Source of the DNA: Pseudacidobacterium ailaaui
Lineage (GTDB): Bacteria > Acidobacteriota > Terriglobia > Terriglobales > Acidobacteriaceae
Direction: 5' to 3'
Assembly: GCF_000688455.1 (NCBI RefSeq)
Contig: NZ_JIAL01000001.1
Location: 2,263,001-2,327,000 of the forward strand
DNA: 64,000 nt
Every line of letters starts with the position of its first letter. Position 1 is the first letter of the stretch. Below the pieces are notes generated by a model. That model searched no databases and had not been told where the DNA came from. It saw only the letters and a list, made by a program, of their open reading frames with translations. Made by a program: the position numbers and the translations under genes. Of this stretch, positions 29,082 to 38,519 are shown piece after piece.

Positions 29082-29932
29082 CTGGACAGAAGGTCCTGCT
29101 GCTGGGAGCGGGCGGACAGGTAGGCACCGAGCTTCGCCGCAGTTTTTCCGGGGCGCCAGAGCTGCTGGCCTGCGGACGTCAGCAGGCAGATCTTTCACGG
29201 CCTGAGAAGCTGCGGGACCTGGTGCGGGAGTTCCGGCCCGATGTGATTCTGAACGCGGCCGCTTATACGGCTGTGGACCGGGCCGAATCCGAGCCAGACC
29301 TGGCCATGATGGTCAATGCGGCCGCACCGGGGGTTCTGGCCGAGGAAGCCGCAAGATTGGGGGCGCTGCTGGTCCACTATTCCACCGATTATGTTTTTGA
29401 CGGCACAAAGAGCGGTCCATGGCTGGAATCGGACGCGACTGGCCCCTTGAATGTTTATGGCAGAAGTAAGCTGGCCGGCGAAGAAGCCATCCAGAGGGTC
29501 GGCGGGAGATATTTCATCTTCCGGACGAGCTGGGTCTATGGTCCGCATGGCAGCAATTTTCTGCTGACAATGCTGCGACTGGGCAGAGAGAGGCCCCAGT
29601 TGCGCATTGTCGATGACCAGACGGGCGCACCGACCTCTTCCATCGAGATTTCCCGGGCGACACTTGCGGCACTCAAGCGCGCGTCGGATGCGCCTTCGGG
29701 AATTTACCATATGAGCTGCGGCGGGTGGACCTCCTGGTATGGCTTTGCCTGTGCCATCTTCAGGCAGGCGGGCACCTCCGCGGAGCTGCTTCCGATTCCT
29801 TCGGAGCAATATCCGACCCCGGCCAGGCGTCCACGGAACTCGGTCCTCAGCAATGAAAAGCTGCGGGCCGTCTTTGGAGTGGAACTGGCGGGCTGGGAAG
29901 AGGCATTGCAGGAAGTTTTTCCAAGGCTTTGA
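29078..29932 (+). CDS. rmlD: dTDP-4-dehydrorhamnose reductase
   Basis: The 284 residues complete the dTDP-L-rhamnose pathway. Motifs include LLLGAGGQVGTEL, DVILNAAAYTAVDRAE, HYSTDYVFDG, LNVYGRSKLAGEEAI (Tyr/Lys of the extended SDR) and FRTSWVYGPHGSNF. The start overlaps the rmlC stop (ATGA). It is followed after 55 bp by fliD in the same direction. Confidence 0.97.
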   Translation: MTGQKVLLLGAGGQVGTELRRSFSGAPELLACGRQQADLSRPEKLRDLVREFRPDVILNAAAYTAVDRAESEPDLAMMVNAAAPGVLAEEAARLGALLVHYSTDYVFDGTKSGPWLESDATGPLNVYGRSKLAGEEAIQRVGGRYFIFRTSWVYGPHGSNFLLTMLRLGRERPQLRIVDDQTGAPTSSIEISRATLAALKRASDAPSGIYHMSCGGWTSWYGFACAIFRQAGTSAELLPIPSEQYPTPARRPRNSVLSNEKLRAVFGVELAGWEEALQEVFPRL

Positions 29933-29987
29933 TGCCTGGGTGTCCTCCTCCATTCAAGTTTCTCCCGCAAGCGACGATAACCAGGAC

Positions 29988-31343
29988 ATGGGAACCGTTG
30001 GCCTCTCCTTTGGATCTCCTACGGGCGGAAGCGGGTTTGATGTCACGTCCACGGTCAACCAGATCGTGACGAACATGCAGGCGATTGAGACGCCGTGGAA
30101 GAACCAGCTGACTACGCTCCAGAATAAAGACACAGCGCTGACCACGATCGGGACCGATCTCAGCTCTCTGACGACTGCGCTCCAGTCGCTTACGGATTTT
30201 TCCGGGGTCCTTTCGCAGAAAGAGGGCTCCAGTTCGGACACCAGCGTATTGCAGCTGACCTCGGCAGCATCGAGTGCCGTGGCCGGCACCCACACGGTCA
30301 CCGTGCAGTCGTTGGCCCAGACGGCCTCCTATGTCACAGGAACGATTGCGAACGCCAGTGATACCCTGAGCGGCAGCCTGAGCATCGGGGGACAGTCGAT
30401 TGATGCAAGCGGTATGACGCTCTCTTCTCTGGCGGCCGCGATCAATGGCGGCGGCTACGGCGTCTCTGCCAACCTCATTACAGATTCTTCGGGCACGCGG
30501 ATGGTGCTGGTCAGTCAGACAAGCGGCGCTGCCGGCAATCTTTCCATCTCCAGCAGTCTGCAGGATGGATCGACGGCCATCGGAATCACCCAGTCCCAGA
30601 CCGGGCAGGACGCGCAGCTTACGGTGGATGGGGTCCAGATGACCAGCTCGTCGAACACCGTGACCAATGCCATCCAGGGGGTGAGTTTTCAGCTGCTTAG
30701 CGCAGCGGCCGGGGAGCAGGTGCAGGTCATCATCACCAACAACAACAGCGCGATTGAATCGGCCATGAGCACATTTGTGAGCGCCTACAACAAAGTGGTG
30801 GGCGACCTGAATACCCAGGAGGGGAAGGACTCATCAGGAAACGCCGAGCCGCTTTTTGGCAGCTCTGTGTTGGCCACGCTCCAGGAAAACCTGCAACAGG
30901 CACTGGTTTTTACCCAGGCGGCAGGAAATGGGGCGATTACCTCGATCACACAGCTTGGCATCAGCGTGAACAATGACGGCACACTGTCACTGAACACGGA
31001 CACTCTTGATAGCGTGCTGAATACGAACTTCAATGATGTGGTGAGCTTTTTTGAACCAAGCGTCACCTATACCTCGTTCGGGGGCAATTTCAACAATGTG
31101 CTGAACAACCTTGGCAATCAGGCCCCGGATGGTCTGGTGTATCTGGCCCTGCAGGAGGATGCCAGTACGGAGAACGAGCTGAATACAAACATCAGCAATG
31201 AGGAGACTTTGATCAGCGCGCAGAAGACGCAACTGACCACAGAGCTGAACGAGGCCAACTATATTCTGACTTCCATCCCACAGGAGCTGGACCAGATCAA
31301 CGAGATATACAGCGCCATTACCGGTTATAACCAGAAGGGCTAG
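29988..31343 (+). CDS. fliD: Flagellar filament cap protein
   Basis: FliD (HAP2) caps the growing filament and promotes flagellin polymerisation. The 451 residues begin in the FliD_N pattern (SGFDVTSTVNQIVTNMQAIE, then a coiled segment with TTLQNKDTALTTIGTDLSSL). A central domain contains a hook-IN-like repeat (GIGITQSQTGQDAQLTVDGV region). The FliD_C coiled coil follows (ENELNTNISNEETLISAQKT and ELDQINEIYSAI). The ATG at 29988 gives the conserved start; the longer frame from 29739 overlaps rmlD and is rejected. Confidence 0.93.
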   Translation: MGTVGLSFGSPTGGSGFDVTSTVNQIVTNMQAIETPWKNQLTTLQNKDTALTTIGTDLSSLTTALQSLTDFSGVLSQKEGSSSDTSVLQLTSAASSAVAGTHTVTVQSLAQTASYVTGTIANASDTLSGSLSIGGQSIDASGMTLSSLAAAINGGGYGVSANLITDSSGTRMVLVSQTSGAAGNLSISSSLQDGSTAIGITQSQTGQDAQLTVDGVQMTSSSNTVTNAIQGVSFQLLSAAAGEQVQVIITNNNSAIESAMSTFVSAYNKVVGDLNTQEGKDSSGNAEPLFGSSVLATLQENLQQALVFTQAAGNGAITSITQLGISVNNDGTLSLNTDTLDSVLNTNFNDVVSFFEPSVTYTSFGGNFNNVLNNLGNQAPDGLVYLALQEDASTENELNTNISNEETLISAQKTQLTTELNEANYILTSIPQELDQINEIYSAITGYNQKG

Positions 31344-31348
31344 GCCCC

Positions 31349-31780
31349 ATGCAGAACAGACATTATCACCAGCAGTCGCTGGCAGGCAGTAATCCGGTGG
31401 AGCTGATTGTTGCTCTCTACGATGGCATGGCCCGTTTTTTGAACCGGGCCATCGCCGCGACAGAGGCCGGAGATGTTCAGGCCCGACGGGTCGCCGTCAA
31501 ACGGGTGCTGGACATTCTCATGCATCTGCAATCGCGGCTGCGCATGGAAGTGGGCGGCCCGGCCAGGACGCTGGCGGAGTTCTATGCGGCCGTCTTTGCC
31601 TTATGTCTGGAGGGCTCGCGATTGTCCTCATCCGACCGCTTCCGCGAAGCGGTACGCTGTGTCCTGAATGTACGCGAGGCCTGGCAGCAGGTGGCCCGGG
31701 ACCCGGAGGTATGTGCGATGTATGCTCCGCCCTCAGGGCCTGGGTCGGAAGCTACGTCGGTCTCCGGCTGGACGATTTAA
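31349..31780 (+). CDS. fliS: Flagellar secretion chaperone FliS
   Basis: FliS binds the flagellin C-terminus in the cytosol before export. The 143-residue protein has the family pattern: a short N-terminus with Y and Q residues, then GSNPVELIVALYDGMARFLNRA and a helical bundle (LDILMHLQSRL, ARTLAEFYAAVFALC). It follows fliD by 5 nt, as usual. Its 3' end overlaps the convergent ABC transporter gene by 4 bp. Confidence 0.9.
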   Translation: MQNRHYHQQSLAGSNPVELIVALYDGMARFLNRAIAATEAGDVQARRVAVKRVLDILMHLQSRLRMEVGGPARTLAEFYAAVFALCLEGSRLSSSDRFREAVRCVLNVREAWQQVARDPEVCAMYAPPSGPGSEATSVSGWTI

Positions 31781-33543
31781 CCGGTGACGGCCAGCTCTTC
31801 TTCAAGCAACTGCTTCTGGAAGAGGCTGGCGTAGTGGCCGTTGCGGGCCAGAAGCTCCTCGTGGGTGCCCAGCTCGACAATGCGGCCGTGGACGAGCACG
31901 GCAATCTGGCTGGCATGGCGTACGGTGGAGATGCGGTGGGAGATGAGGACGGTGGTGCGGCCCTGCATCAGCTCGTGGAGCTCTTCGAGGATGCGCTCTT
32001 CCGTATACGTATCCACGCTGGCCAGGGCATCATCGAGGACCAGGATGGAAGGATTGCGCAGGATGGCTCGGGCCAGTGCCGTGCGCTGCTTTTGGCCGCC
32101 GGAGAGCGTGACGCCACGCTCGCCGACCATGGTCTGGAATCCGCGAGGAAATTCTTCAAACTCGCGGCGGATATGGGCGGCTTCCGCAGCGCGGAGGACC
32201 TGGTCGAGATCGGCCTGAGGCGCGCCGAAGGCGATGTTTTCCTGAATGGTTTCGCTGAAGAGAAAGGTCTCCTGAGGAACGAAGCCGATGCTGGCGCGCA
32301 GAACGTCGAGCGGATAGTCGCCGATGGGCCGACCGTCAATGAAGAGGGTCCCTGGGGGCGCATCATAGACGCGGGCGATGAGCTGGACCAGGGTCGTTTT
32401 TCCCGACCCGGTGGGGCCAACCAGTGCCAGGCTGGTGCCGGCCGGGACGCGGAGCGAGATGTTGTGCAGTACCTCAACGGGGCGGCCCTCTTGGTTGGAG
32501 TAGGAAAAGCTGAGGTCCCGGAACTCGATCTCACCGCGCAGCCTATGATTGGGCGGAACGGAGGGGTCGGCGGTGCGGTCGTCGATGGCGGGTTTGGCCT
32601 TCAGTAATGCATCAATACGGGCGACCGAAGCGGTACCGCGCTGGACCAGGTTGACGACCCATCCGAGGGCGATGATGGGCCAGGTGAGCATGAGCATATA
32701 GGTGTTGAAGGCGACGAAGTCGCCGACGCTGATGCGGTGGGAGAGGACTTCGTGTCCGCCGACGAGCAGAGTGATGGCCAGGGCGAGGCCGAGAATGAAC
32801 TCCAGGGTAGGCCAGAGCATACCCATGAGCTGGACCAGGCGCAGGGCGCGACGGATGTATTCCTGGTTGGATTTTTCAAAGGCAGCGATCTGGGCCTCTT
32901 CCTGGGCAAAAGCGCGGACCAGGCGCGCGCCGGAGAAGTTTTCCTGGGCCTGGGCGGAGATGTCCGAATACATGGCCTGGATGCGCTCGAAGCGTTCGTG
33001 AATCCTGCGTCCCATGGTCTGCACCAGGACGCTGGCCAGGGGAAGGGGGACCAGGGCCACCAGGGTGAGGAAGGGGCTGATCTTGAGCAGGAAGTAGAGT
33101 GCCCCCAGGGAGAAGAGCAGTGTATTGGCGCTGTACATGATGGCCGGTCCTAAGAGCATACGGACGGCGTTCAGATCATTGGTCATGCGCGCCATGATGT
33201 CGCCGGTGCGGTGCTGCTGGTACCATGCGGCCGGCTGCTTTTCCAGCTGCAGGAAGAGGTCGTTGCGCAGGTCAAATTCGATGTCCCGCGAGAGGCCGAT
33301 GATGATCCAGCGGGTGAGATACAGGAAGACCCCTTTGGCAAGGGAGACAGCGACGAGCAGGCCGGCGTAGAGCCAGATTTTTCTTTCCGTGACGCCCTGA
33401 TTGAGGTCATCAATGGCGATACGGATGATCTGGGGGAAGAAGATCCAGATAAGGTTGCTGAGGACCACAGAGACCCCTCCCCAGAAGAAGCCTCTGCGGT
33501 AACGGCGGAGATAAGGGAAGAGGGGCCGGAGTTTCTGAAGCAT
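31777..33543 (-). CDS. ABC transporter, fused permease and ATPase (MsbA-like exporter)
   Basis: The 588-residue half-transporter has an N-terminal six-helix type I exporter domain (about 1-310) and a C-terminal ATPase. ATPase motifs are Walker A GPTGSGKTT, Q-loop FVPQETFLFSE, signature LSGGQKQR, Walker B ILVLDDALASVD and switch ISHR. It probably works as a homodimer in the inner membrane. Similarity is to MsbA and multidrug or lipid exporters; the substrate is unknown. Confidence 0.93.
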   Translation of the reverse strand: MLQKLRPLFPYLRRYRRGFFWGGVSVVLSNLIWIFFPQIIRIAIDDLNQGVTERKIWLYAGLLVAVSLAKGVFLYLTRWIIIGLSRDIEFDLRNDLFLQLEKQPAAWYQQHRTGDIMARMTNDLNAVRMLLGPAIMYSANTLLFSLGALYFLLKISPFLTLVALVPLPLASVLVQTMGRRIHERFERIQAMYSDISAQAQENFSGARLVRAFAQEEAQIAAFEKSNQEYIRRALRLVQLMGMLWPTLEFILGLALAITLLVGGHEVLSHRISVGDFVAFNTYMLMLTWPIIALGWVVNLVQRGTASVARIDALLKAKPAIDDRTADPSVPPNHRLRGEIEFRDLSFSYSNQEGRPVEVLHNISLRVPAGTSLALVGPTGSGKTTLVQLIARVYDAPPGTLFIDGRPIGDYPLDVLRASIGFVPQETFLFSETIQENIAFGAPQADLDQVLRAAEAAHIRREFEEFPRGFQTMVGERGVTLSGGQKQRTALARAILRNPSILVLDDALASVDTYTEERILEELHELMQGRTTVLISHRISTVRHASQIAVLVHGRIVELGTHEELLARNGHYASLFQKQLLEEELAVTG

Positions 33544-33573
33544 GAGTTGATTTTATCCGGCCCTGCGAGCGCC

Positions 33574-36500
33574 TTAAAAAGTGAACTTCAATGACATTTC
33601 GGAAATACGCCGTCCAGTTCGGAGCGGAGCAGTTCCAAAGACCGCGGCATTTGTATTGGTTGCCGTTGCCAGGGCGGTGGGGAGCGGGACTGCAGAGGTT
33701 GTCGTATTTCCGTTGACAAGATTGCTGTAGTTCAGGGTGATATTGCTGGGTTCTACAGCGCTGGTAAAGGTCGTGTTGGCATGATTGAGAAAGTTAAATG
33801 CGGCGAAGCGGAATTGGAGGGCACGGCCTTCACCCAAATGGAAGGCTTTTTGCACAGTGAGATCGCTGTCTGTAAATGCAGGTCCATGAAGGTAAGGCAT
33901 ACGATAGGGCCCGTTGACACCTGTGGTTACTGGCAGAGCAAAACAATTCCCGTTTACATATTGATGTGGGCCACGTGTAACAGCCGGATTGCACAGCTGG
34001 CGCGGCATCAAATAAACGTCAGGGGTTCCAAGAAGCTGAGTATTGCTGACCGGGATCGTCAAAGACTCTCCATTGGGGCCAAGGACATACAATGAGCCGC
34101 CGATGGAGAAGTCAGGATTGTTCTGGGCAAAGATATTGCCACCGCTCTGCATGGTGGTAATCCCGGAGATCATCCAGCGATTGGCGAGTGCTGCCAGAAA
34201 GCGTTTGTGCACGACATCTCCGAGGGTGTAGGAATACGTTGCGTTGAAGATGTGCGTACGGTCGAAGGCTTCGGGACCGTAATCGTTGCGATAGTTGAAG
34301 GGATCGGCCGGGGTCCCGTTTCCATCTGCGCCCAGAACGCCCAGGGCCTTCGAAAAGGTGTAATCCACGCCATAGAGAAAGTGACCCTGCTGTTTGTTCC
34401 AAATGGCCTGGAGCGAATTGTAGTTTGTATTGATATTATGTCGCGCCACATAGAGGTGAGAGTATTGGGGATACGGGCGGAAGTCATTGACTTCCTGGGT
34501 TGTCAGTCCGCTTACTGTGGTAGTCCCCGGGGGGCCAATGATTGGGTAGGTAACACCTGTGATTGGATCGGGCCCAAAGAGTGCACCAACGTGGAGAGCA
34601 TTGATGTCATCCAGCACGGTGGGCTGAGTAGAACCATTGTTTAACAAGTGACGGCTGACATTTCCGATGTAGGAGATCTGAAGCAGCGAGTTGAAGATGG
34701 TTTTCTGGTCGATTGCCAGGTTGTAAGTATAAACCTGGGGCTGGTGATCGTCATCGGGAAAGAAGCCGTAGCCGTTCTGGGTAGGAACAAAAGCATTGCC
34801 AGCAGTTGCCGATGGGCCCTGGGAGGGAACAGAAGACAGAAGGATGGGTCCTGTAATCTGCACGCTTCGCTCGCCGATGGAATAGCTGGCTGGGGTTTCA
34901 ATGTCATTGGAGGAATCGTGGGCGGTATAAATGCCAAATCCGCCGCGGAGGACAGTATTCCCATTGCGATACACGTCCCAGGCGAAGCCGACACGTGGTT
35001 CAACAAATGCCCAGCGGGAAGGTAGACCCGAGGCGGGGACACTGCGATCCACCGAGTGCCAGAGGAAACCGGGAAGCAGGGGGTTCTGTTTGGTGGAGTA
35101 AGTGGATGGCATCCAGACTGGGATTCCAACACCGTGTGCATCGGTCCAGGGGGTAAAGTGATCGAGGCGGACACCATAGTCGATGGAGAACCAGGGTGTG
35201 ATCCTGAAATGGTCTTGCGCGTAGCCAGCGATGTCCCAGAAGTAAACGTTGGGCGCAGGGGAAATATTCGTTTGCGAGTACTGGAACACACCCCCTTCCA
35301 GAAAGTCGGCAAGATAGTTGCCTCCATTTCCACTGCCGACTTTGCCGGTGTTATGGACTGTGCCTTGCACAGGATCGTTATAGGTTTCACCAAAGTAATA
35401 GAGGTCAAGCGCACCGTTTGTGGTGACGAAGGGAGTTACCTGGTGGTTGGTGTCCATCTGGGCGAAAAACCCGAGACGGAATGTATGGTGGCCCAATACC
35501 TTTGTTAGGTTGTCACCACCGGTGCGGACCCACTTCTTGGCGTAAATGCCGCCAAAGGTGGTATCTGGGTAGAGGTTTACGGGCAAGCCATCATAGCCAT
35601 AGTCCTGGAATTCAGGAATGACTTTGGAGCCGTTATTAAAAAGGCCCTGATTTTTCCATGCACCATTGAGCGTTAGGGCGGAGAAATTTTTAGCGACGAA
35701 GGCATTATTAAACCAGGCACCGGAGAGGTAAAACTCATTGGTGAGCGTCGGGCTGAAGAGTGTGGTCCAGTTCAGTGAGCCAATCTGAGTATTCAGGTCG
35801 CTCAGAAGGCCGCCTCCGGGAGTATTGGTGCCTCCCATGCTTCCGCGCGGAGAGTAGTACTCGACCTGGGGTACGCCGGCCTTGCCCCGTTCGGTGCTGT
35901 ACATGATGAACAACTTATTTTTGTCGCTGATGGCATCGTCGATGCGGCCTTGGGCCTGCCAAAGGTCATTGTTCACAAGATTGGTAATGATGTAGTTGTA
36001 TCCCTGACTGGTGGTTGCAGTATTCGGCAAAGGCAGCGTGTTAAGGAGCAACTGGTTTACCGAATCGATATTGGATCCGAGTTGGCCATTGGTGAGAGGA
36101 GCACCATTTTTACCGGTGGCCGGCACCTGACTCAGATTGGCATATGTAGCACTATTGACCAAGGGCCCCAGATATTGGTTGATTTGTGTCTGACTGAAAT
36201 CGCCATTGCGCATTCCTGCCGTTGGAACCAGGGCAGAGAGGATGGCGCTGCTTGAATTGCCATAAGCATATTCATTGCGTTGCGCGTAGTCTTCGGCACC
36301 AGCGAAGAAAGTAAGTCTGCGACTATGGTTGAAACCTGTCCCAGGAATGAGCACGGGACCACCTAAAGTAAATCCGGGATAGACTTCGCGGTCCGTTGGT
36401 TTGGGCTGGTTGGTGTAATTGGAGAGCCAGTCGGTTGAATCCAACTGATAGGTGCGGGCATAGGTATAGAGGGAGCCGTGAAATCGGGGACCTCCAGAGA

Positions 36501-37287
36501 TGCCGACCGCATTAATCACAATGGGTCCGTGGGCTTGGTCGGCTGCAATGCTGGAGGTCTGTACTTTGACCTCGCTGACCTGGTCATAATTGATGTTCTG
36601 CAACATGCTGGCATAGGCACCCGGATCGGTCACGTCAACCCCGTTGTAGAGCAAGGCAACAGAGCTGCTGATGGTCCCTTCCCCGGAGTAGGAACCATAG
36701 GCCCCGGTGACTGTGACCTGTGAAGGGTCGTAGGTGGTATTTGTGATGTTGTTATTGCCGTTTGTAATGGCAAAACCGGGCAGTATCTTGAGCAGTTCGG
36801 TAACGTCGCGCCCTTCGACCGACAGGTTCTGAATGTCCTGTGCAGAGATTAAAGTGCTGGCTTCGCCGGAATCCAGTGTGATGGCCTCGGTAGCCTCTTT
36901 GACCTGAACTGTTTGAGTCGCCGCACCAGGCGTCAATTGAAGAGTGCGGAGGCTGCGCTGGTCGCCGGGATCGAGATGAATCCCGGCCTCTTTAAAATTC
37001 TGAAAGCCCTGGGCTGCGATATCAATTTCGTAATCGCCTACCGGTAGTGCGGAGAAGGTAAAGTCACCAGAGCCATTGCTCTGGCTTTGGCGAGTGTCAT
37101 TCGTCGTCAGGTTTTTTAGTGTAACTATCGCATTTGGGATGACCGCGCCTGAGGGATCTACGACTGTACCGCTGAGACTGGCTGTTACGCCTGCCTGCGC
37201 ATGAAGTCTGTTCGCAGCCGTAATTACCAGCAAAAGAACGACTGCGCATAGAGAAATACTGGAAATGAGCCTTTTCTGTGTTTTCAC
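33574..37287 (-). CDS. TonB-dependent receptor, long Oar-like form
   Basis: The product is about 1237 residues. It has a signal peptide (cut after RLHA), a CarboxypepD_reg-like domain (SLSGTVVDPSGAVIPNAIVT), a plug (SVEGRDVTELLKILPGF, IAADQAHGPIVINAVG) and a large beta-barrel that ends MSLKFTF. The start is probably GTG at 37287, because GGAGG lies 8 bases upstream; the ATG at 37302 lies within that ribosome site. Family members import oligosaccharides or peptides across the outer membrane. The promoter region holds an operator-like palindrome next to TTGACA, also found before the receptor that starts at 62788. Confidence 0.92.
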   Translation of the reverse strand: MKTQKRLISSISLCAVVLLLVITAANRLHAQAGVTASLSGTVVDPSGAVIPNAIVTLKNLTTNDTRQSQSNGSGDFTFSALPVGDYEIDIAAQGFQNFKEAGIHLDPGDQRSLRTLQLTPGAATQTVQVKEATEAITLDSGEASTLISAQDIQNLSVEGRDVTELLKILPGFAITNGNNNITNTTYDPSQVTVTGAYGSYSGEGTISSSVALLYNGVDVTDPGAYASMLQNINYDQVSEVKVQTSSIAADQAHGPIVINAVGISGGPRFHGSLYTYARTYQLDSTDWLSNYTNQPKPTDREVYPGFTLGGPVLIPGTGFNHSRRLTFFAGAEDYAQRNEYAYGNSSSAILSALVPTAGMRNGDFSQTQINQYLGPLVNSATYANLSQVPATGKNGAPLTNGQLGSNIDSVNQLLLNTLPLPNTATTSQGYNYIITNLVNNDLWQAQGRIDDAISDKNKLFIMYSTERGKAGVPQVEYYSPRGSMGGTNTPGGGLLSDLNTQIGSLNWTTLFSPTLTNEFYLSGAWFNNAFVAKNFSALTLNGAWKNQGLFNNGSKVIPEFQDYGYDGLPVNLYPDTTFGGIYAKKWVRTGGDNLTKVLGHHTFRLGFFAQMDTNHQVTPFVTTNGALDLYYFGETYNDPVQGTVHNTGKVGSGNGGNYLADFLEGGVFQYSQTNISPAPNVYFWDIAGYAQDHFRITPWFSIDYGVRLDHFTPWTDAHGVGIPVWMPSTYSTKQNPLLPGFLWHSVDRSVPASGLPSRWAFVEPRVGFAWDVYRNGNTVLRGGFGIYTAHDSSNDIETPASYSIGERSVQITGPILLSSVPSQGPSATAGNAFVPTQNGYGFFPDDDHQPQVYTYNLAIDQKTIFNSLLQISYIGNVSRHLLNNGSTQPTVLDDINALHVGALFGPDPITGVTYPIIGPPGTTTVSGLTTQEVNDFRPYPQYSHLYVARHNINTNYNSLQAIWNKQQGHFLYGVDYTFSKALGVLGADGNGTPADPFNYRNDYGPEAFDRTHIFNATYSYTLGDVVHKRFLAALANRWMISGITTMQSGGNIFAQNNPDFSIGGSLYVLGPNGESLTIPVSNTQLLGTPDVYLMPRQLCNPAVTRGPHQYVNGNCFALPVTTGVNGPYRMPYLHGPAFTDSDLTVQKAFHLGEGRALQFRFAAFNFLNHANTTFTSAVEPSNITLNYSNLVNGNTTTSAVPLPTALATATNTNAAVFGTAPLRTGRRISEMSLKFTF

Positions 37288-37386
37288 TGCCACCGCCTCC
37301 ATGAAAGTTTGTAGGTAAGCTTTTTCGGGAATTACGATTTATGCACTCCCGGTGCACCCGATATTTCTCCATGGAGCAACAAGGAC

Positions 37387-37410
37387 TGTCAACAGAAAAA
37401 TCGTTTTTCT
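37387..37410 (-). promoter_or_regulatory. TTGACA -35 box abutting an AGAAA/TTTCT palindromic operator
   Basis: On the minus strand a perfect -35 TTGACA (37387-37392) is preceded, after 1 nt, by a 17-bp near-perfect inverted repeat with a central CG (plus strand AGAAAAATCGTTTTTCT, 37394-37410). This resembles LacI-family operators. The same arrangement occurs at 62895-62916. No good -10 box is evident. Confidence 0.55.
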
Positions 37411-37452
37411 TTTTGACTATATCGATTTATTTCGATTGAAATTGTTTCTTTG

Positions 37453-38259
37453 CTAAGACCCGTTCCGGTGCAAATTGGAGGCAGCCCTTTTGAGGTGGTC
37501 GTGAGGGGTCATTTCGTGGATCAGGAGAAAGCGATTTCTGGATGGGGGTTTTCTCTCATGTTTCCAGCAGAAGCCCTGGATACCAGCCGCGGGCTGGGGT
37601 GCGCAAAAAATCTGTAAATTCTTGCAAGGACGTGGTTTGCAGAAAGATTCGGCCTTGACGGTGGGCAAGGTGCCGGGTTGGGGCGGGTCTGGTTCGAAGC
37701 CGAAGAAGCGGGCACCCCGCTCGCTGTTGCGGATCTTTTCCTCAAGTTCGGCCTTTTCGCGGCGTCTCCGCTCCCGGAAGAGCTCGGCTTCTTTCAGCAG
37801 AAGGCGGCCCAGGCTCCATTTGGATTCGGGGACGGGGATTTCTTCTGGATCAGGGCACTCTTTGGGCGGAGCAATCAGGGTGCCGTCGGCATGAGGGCAG
37901 GTTTCGCGAACGGTTTCTGGCTGATAGATTTTCGGCTCTTCTTCCTGCGGCTTGTTTTCGAGCTGTTGGCGGGCGGCCAGGGTATGACGGAAGTTCTGGC
38001 TGGCGATGCGAAGGACCATGGCCAGAGTGCGGGCGCGACGGACTTCCATCCTGCCGCTGGCGATGGCCTGGGCCAGTTGCGAGAGGGCGAGCTGGATGGC
38101 GTCGGGGTCTTCGAGCGGAGGCAGTTGCAGATCGGATGTGACTTCGGCATCCGGACGGACGCGGTGTACGGAGTGGAAATAGCAGAAGTCATGGTTCCGG
38201 AGCGCGGGGGACTGGCACCGCTTTCCATTGGGGAGAATATGCCTGCATTCGTGATACAT
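37453..38259 (-). CDS. Hypothetical protein with N-terminal Cys/His motif
   Basis: I do not recognise a named family. The 268-residue protein starts with a compact Cys/His module (CRHILPNGKRCQSPALR, then DFCYFHSVHR) that could bind zinc. A helical region follows (DPDAIQLALSQLAQAIASGR, RRARTLAMVLRIASQNFRHT), then a Pro/Glu-rich linker and a charged helix (FRERRRREKAELEEKI). To my knowledge this module recurs in proteins of acidobacterial genomes. The ATG at 38259 places the motif at the N-terminus. No signal peptide is present. Confidence 0.7.
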   Translation of the reverse strand: MYHECRHILPNGKRCQSPALRNHDFCYFHSVHRVRPDAEVTSDLQLPPLEDPDAIQLALSQLAQAIASGRMEVRRARTLAMVLRIASQNFRHTLAARQQLENKPQEEEPKIYQPETVRETCPHADGTLIAPPKECPDPEEIPVPESKWSLGRLLLKEAELFRERRRREKAELEEKIRNSERGARFFGFEPDPPQPGTLPTVKAESFCKPRPCKNLQIFCAPQPAAGIQGFCWKHERKPPSRNRFLLIHEMTPHDHLKRAASNLHRNGS

Positions 38260-38332
38260 CGGGCCGCCTTTCTGCGTGTTTGCGGAGGTAGAGCTGGCGG
38301 AGATGGTATATCGCCTTCCGCCGGGCACAAGC

Positions 38333-38363
38333 AAAAAGGCCAGACGGAGTGCGTCTGGCCTTT
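38333..38363 (-). terminator. Rho-independent terminator downstream of lptFG
   Basis: A perfect 12-bp stem (AAAGGCCAGACG at 38335-38346 with CGTCTGGCCTTT at 38352-38363) and a 5-nt loop are followed on the minus strand by a T-run. It lies about 150 bp after the lptFG stop and before the Cys/His-motif gene, so it would end the copper-lptFG transcript. Confidence 0.85.
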
Positions 38364-38519
38364 GAGAGGTGCTGTTTTGATTCCTTAATTTCAGGATAGC
38401 AAAAAAGGTGGAAATTCCCTGCCACTTCTTGCGGAAAATTTTTAAGGGGGCGGCAGGAATGCGTTTCGCGTTTCGGTGAGTTCAACGCAGATGCTGGTGG
38501 CCGGACGAGGAAACCGGTC

